This document shows, piece by piece, positions 37,498 to 48,265 of a stretch of DNA of 64,000 bases (position 1 is its first letter; each line of letters starts with the position of its first letter). The stretch spans positions 114,361,783 to 114,425,782 of the forward strand of contig NC_081406.1 in NCBI RefSeq assembly GCF_030272615.1, written 5' to 3'. The translations under genes were made by a program, and so were the position numbers. Source of the DNA: Cryptomeria japonica (Eukaryota; Streptophyta; Pinopsida; Cupressales; Cupressaceae). The notes beneath the pieces were generated by a model. It was not told the origin of the DNA and searched no databases. It saw nothing but the letters and a program-made list of their open reading frames with translations.

Positions 37498-40400
37498 CTA
37501 AGTATCTACCGGTGGGGGTATGAACCCAAGCTATTCTCTTAGATTTTCAAAAGACTCCTTAGGTAGAGGTTTAGTAAAAATATCTGCAGTCTGCTCTTTA
37601 GTGTTCACATAAACCAGTTTGACTTGTTTTGCTTCAACATTTTCTTTCACAAAGTTCAGTTTGATAGAAACATGTTTAGTTTTAGAATGTAGTATCAGAT
37701 TCTTGGATATATCAATTACTATAGTGTTATCACAATAGATAGTTATAGGTTCCTTGCAATTTACCTTTATGTCTTATAACATTTGTTTAAGCCATAATAC
37801 CTGTGTACAGTTTATTTTTGCTGCAACATATTCTTATTCTGCTATTGATAAGGATGTACAACTTTGTTTCTTGCTTAACCAAGAAATTAATCTTCTTCCA
37901 AGGAAAAATGCTCCGCTGGTGGTGCTTTTCCTATCATCTACATGTCCTACCCAATTTGCATCTGTATATGCACATAATTCAAAGTTGTCATCTCTAAGAT
38001 ACCATAACACAATATTTGTAGTGCCTTGTAAGTACCAAAAAATCCTTTTTTACTGTTGATTCATGATTTTCCCTAGGATTACTTTGAAATGTTGAAACAA
38101 TACATATTGCATTCATAATATCTGGTCTTGTTTGTGTTAAATACAGTAAACCTCCTATCATAGATTTGTACCTTGTTGGATTAACAGGTGTTGATTCATC
38201 TCTTATTGATAATTTGTCATTTGTGGTCATAGGTGTACTTGTCGGTTTAGAGTTTTCCATCCCAAATTTCTTTAGTAGCTCTTTTAAGTATTTTGATTGA
38301 CTCAAGAATATACCACTATCAATCTAAGAAATCTGCAATCCTAAAAAGAATTTTACTTCTCCTATCATAGACATTTCAAATTCTTGTTGCATTTTAATAG
38401 AGAAATCTTTACATAATCCATCTTCTCCTCCAAAGATTATATCATCAAAAAAAACTTCTATAACCAAGATATCATCATCAGTTACTTTATAGTATAAATT
38501 ACTATCTGCATTACCTATACAAAAACCAATCTCCAAAAGATACTTATCTAATCTTGCATACCAAGCTCTTGGAGCTTGCTTCAACCCATACAAAGCTTTT
38601 TTTAACCTACAAACCATATCTTTCTCTTTTGTTAAAGAAAATCCATCAAGTTGTTCAATGTAAACTTCTTCTTCAAGAATTCCATTAAAAAATGCACATT
38701 TAATATCGATCTAATATACTTTATAGTTCTTATGAGCTGCAAAAGCCAAAAATAATCTCACTGCCTCAATTCTAGCTACCGGTGCAAGGGTTTCATTGTA
38801 ATCAATTCCTTCTTTTTGAGAATATCCCTTACACACTAGTCTTGCTTTATTTTTGATTATTTTACCATCTTCATTAAGTTTGTTTCTAAAGACCCATTTG
38901 GTTCCAATAACATTTTTATCTTTAGGTCGGGGAACTAATGTCCAAGTGTTATTCCTCTCAATTTGCTCTAATTCTTCTTCCATGGCTTTAATCCAAAATT
39001 TATCTTCACATGCCTCATTAATTGATGATGGTTCAATTTGAGAAATAAGACATACCTCTTCATTTGCCAATCTTCCTCTTGTCATAACTCCTCTATATTT
39101 GTTTCCAATTATTTGATCTTCTGAATGATTCAATCTTACATACCGGGGTGTCTTTGTTTGTTGTTGTTCCTCAGTTACTGTGGAATTTTTAGATGATACC
39201 GGTGTAACTGGATCTTCATTCTATGCCAGTGGGTTCAATGTAGATTCATTTGATAGAATTTATGTTGCCTGTTCATAATCCATATACCTTGAAGTTCCTC
39301 TGAATTGTTCATCATTCTTTACATTTGTGCTTTCAACAATTTTTTGCAATCTTTTGTTAAAACATCTATATGCTTTTCTCTTAGATGAATAACCAAGAAA
39401 TATTCCTTCATCACTTCTAGGATCAAATTTTCCAATATACTCATCTCTTCTAATATTGCATTTTCTTCCAAAAATTCTGAAATATTTAAGAGTAGGAATA
39501 ATACTGAACCATAGTTCATGAGGGGTCTTACCGGTTTCACCTTTGATGTGAACTTTGTTGAATATATAGACCGTTGTGCTTACTGTCTCTCTCCAATATA
39601 CATGTGGTAGGTTTTCTTCTGATAACATACTTCTTGTTGCATCCAAGATAGTTCTATTTTTCCTTTCAACAACTCCATTCTATTGTGGTGTCTGAGGTGC
39701 TGATAGTTATCTTCTGATTCCATTCACTTCACAAAATGCATTGAATTCCTTAGATGTGAATTCACCTGCTTGATTTGATCTTAAACATTTGATTTTCTTA
39801 CCGGTTTCATTTTCAACCATTGCTTTGAACAGTTTAAACTTTCCAAGTGCTTCTGATTTTTCTCTAAGAAAAGTAACCCAGCACATTCTAGAATAGTCAT
39901 CTATGATTAGCATGAAATATCTATCACCTTGTAAGCTTTTAGTTCTAGTTGGACCACATAAATCAGTATGAATTAAATCAAGAGCATTGTTTGATTTCTC
40001 TAGAATAATTTTAAAACTAGCTCTAACCTATTTTCCAAATTGACATTCCTTACATACTGTGTTGTGAGGTTTGACAATTTTAGGTAAATATCTAACTACC
40101 TTAGTAGTACTGATTTTTACCATGCAATCAAAATTTACATGACAGAGTCTCTTATGCTATAACCAACTTTCATCAATGTGTGCAATCAAACATGTCTTTT
40201 CACTTTTATTCAAATGCAAGATATTGCCTCTAGTTTGATTACCGGTTGCAATATCTAAACCAATTCTATTCATAATTTTGCATTTACCATTTTTGAACTG
40301 TAACTGAAATCTTTTCTCAACTAGTTGACCAACACTCAAAAGATTATGCTTTAAACCTTCAACATAGTAAACATTGTTAGTGTTATTCTTACCATCAAGA

Positions 40401-41653
40401 GATATTGAACCCTTACCTTTAAATGAACAAGCTTTGTCATCACCAAATCTTACTAGACCTCCATTATATTCTTGAAAGTTCAACAATTTACTCTTGTCAC
40501 AAGTCATGTGATGTGAACATCCTGAATCAATGATCCATTCATCCTTCACTTCAACTTTTGCTGGTAAGGCCTGTTCTACTAGTTGCACTATAGGTGCCTG
40601 TTGATCCTCTGTTATAGCAATAAAAACCCATCCATTATCTACCGGATCCTCATCAGAATCATCAGTCACTCCTTCATCAGCAAGATAACAAAATTTGTCC
40701 TTATTCTTCTTGAATTTGTATTTATGATATTCAGGATTAGGCTTGTATGTCCTTCTAGCTTCTTCCCTTAACCTAGCATGTCTATCAGGGCATCTTGAAG
40801 CCATATGACCAATCTTATTGCAGTTAAAACATTTAAAGGGTGCTTTACCTTCATACTTACTTCCAATTGGACCTTTAGGCATTTTTCTTGGAAATAGTGC
40901 TTCAAGTTTTTCAAGTTCTTCATTTTCTCTCTTGCTTTCTTTAAATTCTCTTGCATAGAAGGATTTCCAATCAGATTTGTCAAATGATGATGCATATGAT
41001 GTTGATGGTTTGAAAGCTAGATTTGTCTTTATAGTAGTAACACGACCAAATTCCTCAATCTCAAAGGCTGATAGTTTTCCAATCAATGTATCCCTAGTTA
41101 CTGATGTGTTAGGCATTGTTCTAAGTTCATTTATTGCAGTAACCTTCATTTTGTGTGCCAGTGGAAATCCTCTTAAAACTTTCGAAACAATTTCATCTTC
41201 ACTTAAGGTTCCTCCACAACATTTAATACCCAAAATAATTTCATTTACTCTTTCCATAAAAGTATAAATTCTTTCATCTTCTTCCATTTTCAGACTTTCA
41301 TACCTGACCCAGAAGCTTTCAAGTTTTGCAATTTTGACTATGGAATCTCCTTCATTCAGTGTTTTCAAATGATCCCATATAGCTTTAGTAGTAGACCTAT
41401 CTGATAGTCCCATGATTTTCTAATCTGATAATGCACTTAGAAGTGCTTCTCTTGCCTTGCAATCATTTTCTTCATCTTTAGTCAGATTTGGAGGATTTGG
41501 TTGAGTTGTAGTAGGAGCAGTATATCCATTCTTTATAACTTCCTAGATATCTTTTCCAATACAGTTCAGATGTGTCTCCATTCTGATCTTCCATATTCCA
41601 TAGTTAGTTCCATCAAGATTAGGACTGTCCTTCCTGAAATAGTTGCTAGACAT
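37498..41653 (-). pseudogene. Element I copia Gag-Pol polyprotein (best preserved)
   Basis: ATG at 41653 (MSSNYFRKD), end near 37498, about 1385 codons. A long uninterrupted part covers 41413-40157: Gag (WVRYESLKMEEDERIYTFME), knuckle CFNCNKIGHMASRC (about 40790-40830), protease WIIDSGCSHHM with DSG intact, and GAG-pre-integrase up to DESWL. Integrase: LIIDDYSRMCWV; LRSNQAGEF with the second Asp now Asn; stops before LSAPQ and at 39680-39682 before [33 protein letters not shown], and the catalytic box now FFDDIIFGG, with Val changed to Phe but both Asp kept. RNase H is broken by stops. Particle proteins could have worked until recently. Integrase could not. Confidence 0.93.
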
Positions 41654-41694
41654 TGGATCTCCTGAAGCTGTTAGGCTTTTGCAAAAAGAGGACT

Positions 41695-41710
41695 CAACTC
41701 TGATACCAAT
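41695..41710 (-). promoter_or_regulatory. Primer-binding site of element I
   Basis: The minus strand reads ATTGGTATCAGAGTTG right after the LTR end CCTAACA: the undecayed initiator-Met type core TGGTATCAGAG. Confidence 0.88.
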
Positions 41711-42780
41711 TGTTAGGTCCTGGGGACAACTGAGAGGGGGGGGTGAATCAGTTGTCTTAAAACATTAAACCAAAAATCAATTAATCAAATTACTGTTTAA
41801 TACTTGTGAAACAGTCTGTGATATCGATGAAACAAATTAACTGATAAATGCAATACCGATAAAGATTAATGCATAAAACCAAAAGACAAAGTCATCCACA
41901 ACACATAACACCAATATTTGTACATGGAAACCCTGTAAGGGGAAAAACCATCGTGGAAAACCTTACCCACAATCAGATGATACTACTATAGATAGTAAGT
42001 GTACATAAATGGGGTCTGCACATGCAGAAAGGCCAAGCACCTAGAGCTCACTGCTCAAACACAAATGGGAGTCACACTAACTACAATTGGATGGTTAAGT
42101 CCAATAAGAATGTACTACTTAAAATAGAATCTTCATATGCTGGATTCAATACTGGTGTAATGCTAACATTCTTTCACAAAACCCTAGCTTTACCTTCAAA
42201 TGATGTCTTCATGTATAGCTCTGCTTAATCTCGCATATATCTTCACACACAACCTTCTTTGCATTCCATAATCGATCTTACATTTAAGATCTTACATTTA
42301 TACCATAACCTAAGACCAATTATAGTAGGTCAGCTCTACAAGATATTACAATAAAATCATTTTATAAATAATACAATATTGGATGCAATAACCGATTGAG
42401 CATGTCAGCTCAATGCATTTATAACATTAATCAATTATCTTCATAGCATGCCATGCTGATCTAGAAGAGTTAAACCTGCCGGTGTAACCCTAGATAACCC
42501 TGGACCTATTTGCCGATAAAAACAAATATGCAAATATGAATAAGTTGATAAACAACTTTCCAAGATATGATGTGCAAGCAATGTCTTCAATATTACCAAG
42601 TATTTTCCATGCCATTCCAAGTACCAATGATCACTGTATCCTACCGGTAAACCATATACCGGTGACTGTGCATTAGTCGCTTGGTTGCCGGTGAATGTTG
42701 CTAGATCTCTAATGTGCCAAAGTTGATAAGTGTTTAGTAGGTGTTGACATCAATGACAAAACCATACCAAAATACCAACA
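41711..42780 (-). repeat. 5' LTR of element I
   Basis: 1070 bp. Hairpin at 41725-41756 with a perfect 9-bp stem (GACAACTGA with TCAGTTGTC) and G-run loop. Ends TACCAACA. Confidence 0.92.
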
Positions 42781-43632
42781 TCTTGAAGCCATATGACCAA
42801 TCTTATTATAGTTAAAACTTTTAAAGGGTGCTTTACCTTCATACTTACTTCCAACTGGGCCTTTAGGCATTTTTCTTGCAAATAGTGCTTCAAGTTCTTC
42901 ATTTTCTCTCCTATTTTCCTCAAGTTCTCTTGCATAAAAGGCTTTCCAATCAGACTTATCAAATGATGGTGCAAATGATGTTGATGCCTTAAAAGCTAAA
43001 TCTATCTTTATAGTACCAACAAGACCAAATTCCTCAATTTTAAAGGCTGAAAATTTTCCAATCAATGTATCCCTAGTTACTGATGTATTAGGCATTATTC
43101 TTAATTCATTTATAGCAGTAACTTTCATTTTATATGCTGGTGGCAATCCTCTTAAAATTTTTGAAATAATTTCATCTTCACTTAAGGTTCCTCCACAACA
43201 TTTAATACCCATAACAATTTCATTAACTCTTTCCATAAAAGCAGAAATCCTTTCATCTTCTTCCATTTTTAGATTTTCACACCTGACCTAGAAGCTTTCA
43301 AGTTTTGCAATTTTGACAATGGAATCTCCTTCATTCAGTGTTTCCAAATGATCCCAAATAGCTTTAGCAGTAGACCTATCTGATAATCCCATGATTTGCT
43401 GATCTGATAATGCGATCAAAAGTGCTTCTCTTGCCTTGCAATCATTTTCCTCATCTTTAGCCAAGTTAAGTGGATTGGGTTGATTCTGAGTAGGAGAAGT
43501 ATAGCCATTCTTTGTAACTTCCTAGATGTCCTTTCCAATGCAATTAAGATGTGTCTCCATCCTGATCTTCCATATGCCATACTTGGTTCCATCAAATTTA
43601 GGATTTTCCTTCCTGAAATAGTTAGAAGACGT
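42781..43632 (-). pseudogene. Element H Gag part, start codon lost
   Basis: This is the Gag N-terminal portion of H, upstream of insertion I. The start corresponding to ATG in I reads ACG (43630-43632). It keeps MEEDERISAFMERVNEIV, CCGGTLSEDEIISKILRGL and the linker up to FNYNKIGHMASR, where the first knuckle Cys residues are altered and I interrupts. One stop lies near 43267. Confidence 0.88.
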
Positions 43633-43674
43633 TGGATCTCCTCAAGCTGTTAAACTTCTGCAAAAAGAGGACTA

Positions 43675-43689
43675 GGCTCTAATACCAAT
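43675..43689 (-). promoter_or_regulatory. Primer-binding site of element H
   Basis: The minus strand reads ATTGGTATTAGAGCC, a one-base decay of TGGTATCAGAGCC. It abuts the LTR remnant that solo LTR J split. Confidence 0.8.
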
Positions 43690-43696
43690 TATTAGG

Positions 43697-45334
43697 TGTA
43701 GCGTCGTAAATTGTACGCACTTGCTAGGGTGGTACAATTTCACACCTAGTTTAGCACCCGCCTTGGCGCATTTTGCATTTTGAATTGCATTTCCCCTTTA
43801 GCACTTAATTAATTAAATTAATTAGGTCTAAGGTCCTATTTTATCATCTCCCATATCATAAAGTTGGGCCCTTTCATTAAAGTGTGCCCCTTTCATTTTA
43901 TTCTTCCAATACATCATTTAATCAAAAACCCTAATTAGGTCCTATTTTAAACTTGGGGGCTTGATTTGGAGGGTCAAAACATCTCGAAATCACCTGTAAC
44001 TTCGGGATTCTCTCTAAAATCATCATATCTGACGGCCCTGAAAATTTGGTGAAAAGTTGTCGGGACCATGGCGCCCGTGCAACATGGTCCCGGACATTTT
44101 TCCCGGAATTTTGGGAGCACGATCCAATCATAAAATAAAGCTTAACCCCAAGAAATTGGCGGGATATTCAATCTCTAGGTCGGCCAAAAGTCGAAATTAA
44201 GACCTAGGGTTTCATACATAAGAGCTCTCTTTCTTCATTTGAAAGGATCCAATTTTTGATTTTCAGGACTTCATATGCAGCGAAAGAGCAGATCTTTGAA
44301 GACTTCAACAACACTCAACATCATTCTATCAAGCATCTATCAAATTCATTCATTCATCCAATTAGGGCTTGGAAGACATTGAAGAACAATAGGAGATTAC
44401 CGACTGAAGATTGGCTTGTACTCCTCCCTTGAGGGTTGGGTATGATTTCATATTGTTTTCATGTCCTTACATAAGCTTTGATATATCATTTATTCATGCT
44501 TTAGATCACATTGCATCTTGATTTAGAGCATTTACATTATCATTTACAAGCAATTAGGGTTTACTTTCTAGGTTGCTCTAGTTTGCTTTCTTTCATTTTT
44601 GGACCCTGCACACACACTAGGTCTGCACACACAATACATTTTACAAAACAACTTGGCTATTCGTGGAGGTGGAAATCACCGAAGCGGGGGTTTGACTAAG
44701 GCAAAACCCTATATAGCTGCCCTTCCCCCTTTTCAGATATTATTGCAGGTTTCAGGATTCGGACGACGCCGCAGGACACCGATTCGGAAAGAGGAGACTG
44801 AGACAGAACTTTGTGTGCAATTGCAGCTCAGAAGACTGGGACAGGGGCGCTGGGCACCCTGGTCCTGCCAGGACAGGGGCGCTGGGCGCCCTGGTCCCTG
44901 GGGCAGAGGCGCTGGGCGCCCTGGTCCTCCGGACAGACAGCTTTCCGACAGTTTCCGGAGCAGTTTCAGGGGCAGAATCAGGACAGTGGTGCCCACGCCC
45001 CCGTCCCGAACATTTTCAGTCAGATTTTAACTCCGAGTACGCATTTTCATTCTTGTCTTATCCTTGTGTTTACAGCTTTCCATCATTTAAGTTCAATTCT
45101 GCAATCTTGTCATTAGTTCCTACTTGCATTTTGAGGTTAGGGATTGAACTTGCATCATTTTATCTTTCAATTTCAACAAGGGAATAGAAATCCTAATAGA
45201 TATCTCGTGGCTCTCTCTTTCACAAAAAGAAGTAGCCAATTGTGCGATATCTCTAGGCTCTTTCATATTCCGTAATGTGTGTCGAAAGGTAGGATTAGGG
45301 CATGTTAACCTAGTCTCGCTTTTTCCCCTACACA
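43697..45334. repeat. Solo LTR J (unrelated, probably Ty3/gypsy)
   Basis: 1638 bp starting TGTAGCGTCG and ending CCTACACA, flanked by the perfect duplication TTAGG (43692-43696, 45335-45339). No internal coding sequence, PBS or PPT. It is GC-richer than its surroundings. A CTATATAG box near 44709 suggests plus-strand transcription. It most likely formed by LTR-LTR recombination that removed the body. The gypsy label rests on LTR length and style only. Confidence 0.82.
44839..44930. repeat. GC-rich tandem repeat inside solo LTR J
   Basis: Two 32-bp units and a 28-bp unit share the core GGGGCGCTGGGC-CCCTGGTCC (44839, 44871, 44903). Overlapping ORFs on both strands here are by-products of the GC content. 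Confidence 0.85.
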
Positions 45335-46403
45335 TTAGGTTTCAGAGACAACTGAGAGGTTGGAGGGGGGCTGAATCAATTATCAAATAAATTCAAACCA
45401 AAAACAACTTAACCAACCTTAATGCTTAATATCGATAAACCAAATTTTATGCCAATAGATAGTTTATCAATTAATTGCAGTATCGGTAAAGATTAATGCA
45501 TGAAATAGAAAGACAATAACATCCACAACACATAACACCAATATTTGTATGTGGAAACCCTGTAAGGGGAAAAACCACAGTGGGAAACCTTACCCACAAT
45601 CAGATGATACTACTATAGATAGTATGTGTATACAAATGGGGTCTACACATGCAGAAAGGCCAAGCACCTAGAGCTCATTGTTCAAACACAAATAGGAGTC
45701 ACACTGACTACAATTGGATGGTTAAATCCAATAAAGATGTACTGCTCAAAATAGCATCTTTCTATGCTAGATTCAGTACTGGTGTAGTTCTGATTGTCTT
45801 CGCAAAATCCTCCTTCAACCTTCAAATGATGTCTACATGTAAAGCTCTGCTTATTTTTGCATATACTGAATTATTTCTTTCTCTACATTCCACACTTGAT
45901 CTTACAAATAAGATCTTACATTTATATCATAACCTAAGACCAAATTTAGTAGGTCTACTCTAAAGGATATTACAATAAAATCATTTTACAAGTAAATCAA
46001 TAACCAGTGCAATAACTGATTCAACATGTCAGCTTGATGCATTTATAACAATAATAAATCATCTCCAAAGCATGTTGTGCTGATCTGGAATAGATAAGCC
46101 TATCGGTGCTTATCCTGGACCTATTTGCCGGTAACAACAAATATGCAAACATGAATATACCAATGAACAAATCTCCAAGAAAAAGTGTCTAAATGATGTC
46201 TTAAACATATCTAGGTGTTTTCCATATCATTCCAAGTGCCGGTGAACATTATATCTTGCCGGTGTACCAGATGTCGGTGACTATACATAAGTCACTTGCT
46301 TGCCGGTGAACATTGCTAATTCTTCAAAGTGCCAGAGTTGATAAGTGCTAATGGGTGTTGACATCAATGAAAAAACCATATCAACATAACCAAAATACCA
46401 ACA
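45335..46403 (-). repeat. 5' LTR of element H
   Basis: Matches 31324-32392 throughout and ends TACCAACA at 46403, followed by AAAAT. Its first bases are on the other side of J (43690-43696). Confidence 0.9.
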
Positions 46404-46408
46404 AAAAT

Positions 46409-46889
46409 AAGCAGCACAGCAAAGAGAAGAAAGGTTTATGGCAGAGGTATTTGACAAAGCTTAAATCTATACTGAATCCAACATTGTAGATGCTATTTTG
46501 AGCAGTACATTATCATTGGATTTAATCATCCAATTCTAGTCAATGGGACTCCATTTTCGTATTGAGCAGTGAGCTCTAGGTTGTTGGCCTTCTTGCATGT
46601 GCAGGCCCTCTTTCTATAAGTAATATTTATTCATATTGGCCAGTGAGTAAATATTGTGGGTCACAAATCCCACCAAGGTTTTTCCCTACCAGGTTTCCTC
46701 ATTAAAATATTTGTGTTATGGTGTGTATTGATGGTTATTCTTTTGTTTCTCTTTACTGCATTATTATTTGTTTATCGGTATACTAATTTGGCTTATAAAG
46801 TTGCAAATAATTTTAAATCTTACATCAACCGGTTAGACATAGATTCACCCCCCCTCTTAGTGTCTTTGGGACTGCCCTAGCATCTAACA
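46409..46889 (+). repeat. 3' LTR of element A, right part
   Basis: Resumes after H and matches 20905-21075 plus 27686-28009, without the G insertion. Hairpin 46836-46864; ends CATCTAACA. It is the empty-site reference for G. Confidence 0.9.
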
Positions 46890-46994
46890 CTCCTCAGGGG
46901 GAGTTGCTGGGATTTTTCAATGTTTCATTGTTATATCTTCTATGAGAAATTTTTGGCATTTCTTGGCACTTAGATGTTTTCTTTTCAACATCTA

Positions 46995-47023
46995 GTGTTG
47001 CCATCAATGCCAAAGGGGTAGAT
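46995..47023 (+). promoter_or_regulatory. PPT of element B with pairing arm
   Basis: CCAAAGGGGTAGAT before the LTR start at 47024. Arm 46995-47014 pairs with 47065-47085 (18 of 20 positions). Confidence 0.8.
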
Positions 47024-48265
47024 TGTTGGCAATATGAAGAAATCGATTATGTGTTGCATTGATGTTTTGTCATTGATGTCAACACTAGCTGTTATGATTG
47101 GTTACCGCCAGACATATTTTGTTTACCGATAGAAGAACCAGTGTTACTAGCAGAAGGGACTATCAGTTGGATACTACAGACATGTTTGACTCAATGGAAT
47201 ATGTTTGGTTTGATGTTTCTAGAGTATGTTTTGGTCACTTGGTATTGACTTGATGATCATATGCTATCATACACTCTAGTAAGCTTATACCGGTAAGAGT
47301 TTAAGGTTTTATCGACAAAGTTTTTTTGGAGAATCTTTGATAGGATGCATAAGTGGTGTTGGTGTGGCTTCTAGATGGAATTCAGGATGTAGAAGGTGAT
47401 CTTTGTATGTGCCTCGACTAAATGGAGTCATTTCTTTGGTGTGTGTGGACCCAAATTAGGTTCGGTACCTATCCAGGTTATGGACCAGTATCATGTAACA
47501 TGCTATTAAGTGTTCTTGACACATTATTGGGATGATTTATGGATTGGTTAATGTTGTTTTGGCCTAAAGCCGACATGGTATATCATTGTAATGTGGATGT
47601 ATGTAATGATCTTATTGTAATATCTTTTAGGTGGCTGACCTAATTGGTTTAGGCCTTAGGGTTTGTATAAATTGATGTAAGATCTCATTTTAGATCATGG
47701 TGGTAATGGTCAAGAAATGAAATATCATATGCGAAGGAGATTTGTTCGATCATAGGTGATCGAATTGGGTTTATGTAAAAGGTCAAAGGCCTCCAGTATT
47801 AAGCTGAACTGAGACTGTAATGAGGTATAGTAGATGCTATCATTGGTAGTTCATTTTTTTTGATTGTTGTCCACTTATATTGAGGTGGTTATAACCTCTC
47901 TGTAGTCAGTGAGACTCCTTTGTAATGAGAAGTACGCTCTAGGCAGTGTGCCTTCTTGCATGTGCAGGCCCCTTATTGTATCACACTTTCTGCAAAAGTA
48001 TTATCTGACTGTGGGTAGGCTTCCCACCATGGTTTTTCCCTTTACCGATTTTTCCACATACAAATCATGGTGTTATGTGGTATGGTTGCATTGAGTTAAT
48101 TCTTTGTTTCATTCTTAAGTTTTATTGCTTATCGGTATTTGTTTCTGCTATTCTGATAATCAATGTTTATGTGCTCCAGTTAAAGGTTATAAAGTGGTTT
48201 GATTAATATAATCTATTGACAACTGATTCACCCCCCCTCTCAGTTGTCCACTGGTTATTCTAACA
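47024..48265 (+). repeat. 3' LTR of element B (complete)
   Basis: TGTTGGCAATATGAAG...TTCTAACA, 1242 bp. Hairpin 48218-48248 with a perfect 9-bp stem and C7 loop. Confidence 0.88.

Larger units (their letters stand above)
36061..42780 (-). mobile_element. Element I: antisense copia inserted in the gag of H
   Basis: 6720 bp, LTRs 36061-37135 and 41711-42780. Both edges are canonical (TGTTAGGTCC and TACCAACA), with a 5-bp target duplication. It is the most complete copia in the window and belongs to the same broad family as its host H. Confidence 0.93.
31324..46403 (-). mobile_element. Element H: antisense copia, itself carrying I and J
   Basis: LTRs at 31324-32392 and 45335-46403 (plus 43690-43696). 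The perfect target duplication AAAAT lies at 31319-31323 and 46404-46408. Its own sequence is about 6.7 kb after removing I (36061-42780) and J (43697-45334). Confidence 0.92.
20549..46889 (+). mobile_element. Element A: forward two-ORF non-autonomous element, split by G and H
   Basis: Its own sequence is 20549-21075, 27686-31323 and 46404-46889 (about 4.6 kb). Order: 5' LTR, PBS, ORF1, ORF2, PPT, 3' LTR, with a perfect 5-bp target duplication CTCCT. It has no pol domain. It shares ORF1 and ORF2 with D and F, but its LTR sequence is distinct. Confidence 0.9.
18403..48265 (+). mobile_element. Element B: outermost forward copia of the nest
   Basis: Pieces read in order across nested insertions: truncated 5' LTR 18403-19139, RT/RNase H 19140-20309, 3' UTR 20310-20548, then insertion of element A, then 3' UTR 46890-47023 with PPT and the complete 3' LTR 47024-48265. 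The two LTR pieces match ('ggatgatttatggatt', 'ggtggctgacctaattgg'). Gag, protease and integrase are deleted. Confidence 0.85.

Noticed and set aside
37754-38059. Plus-strand ORFs over 37.7-38.1 kb
   Set aside because: They mirror the copia RNase H/RT of element I on the other strand.
44599-45187. Overlapping ORFs of 87-143 codons on both strands
   Set aside because: They arise from the GC-rich tandem repeat in solo LTR J; no domain, and all frames are open alike.
47493-48265. A separate solo LTR
   Set aside because: A PPT directly precedes 47024 and the matching 5' LTR piece lies at 18403, so it is the 3' LTR of B.
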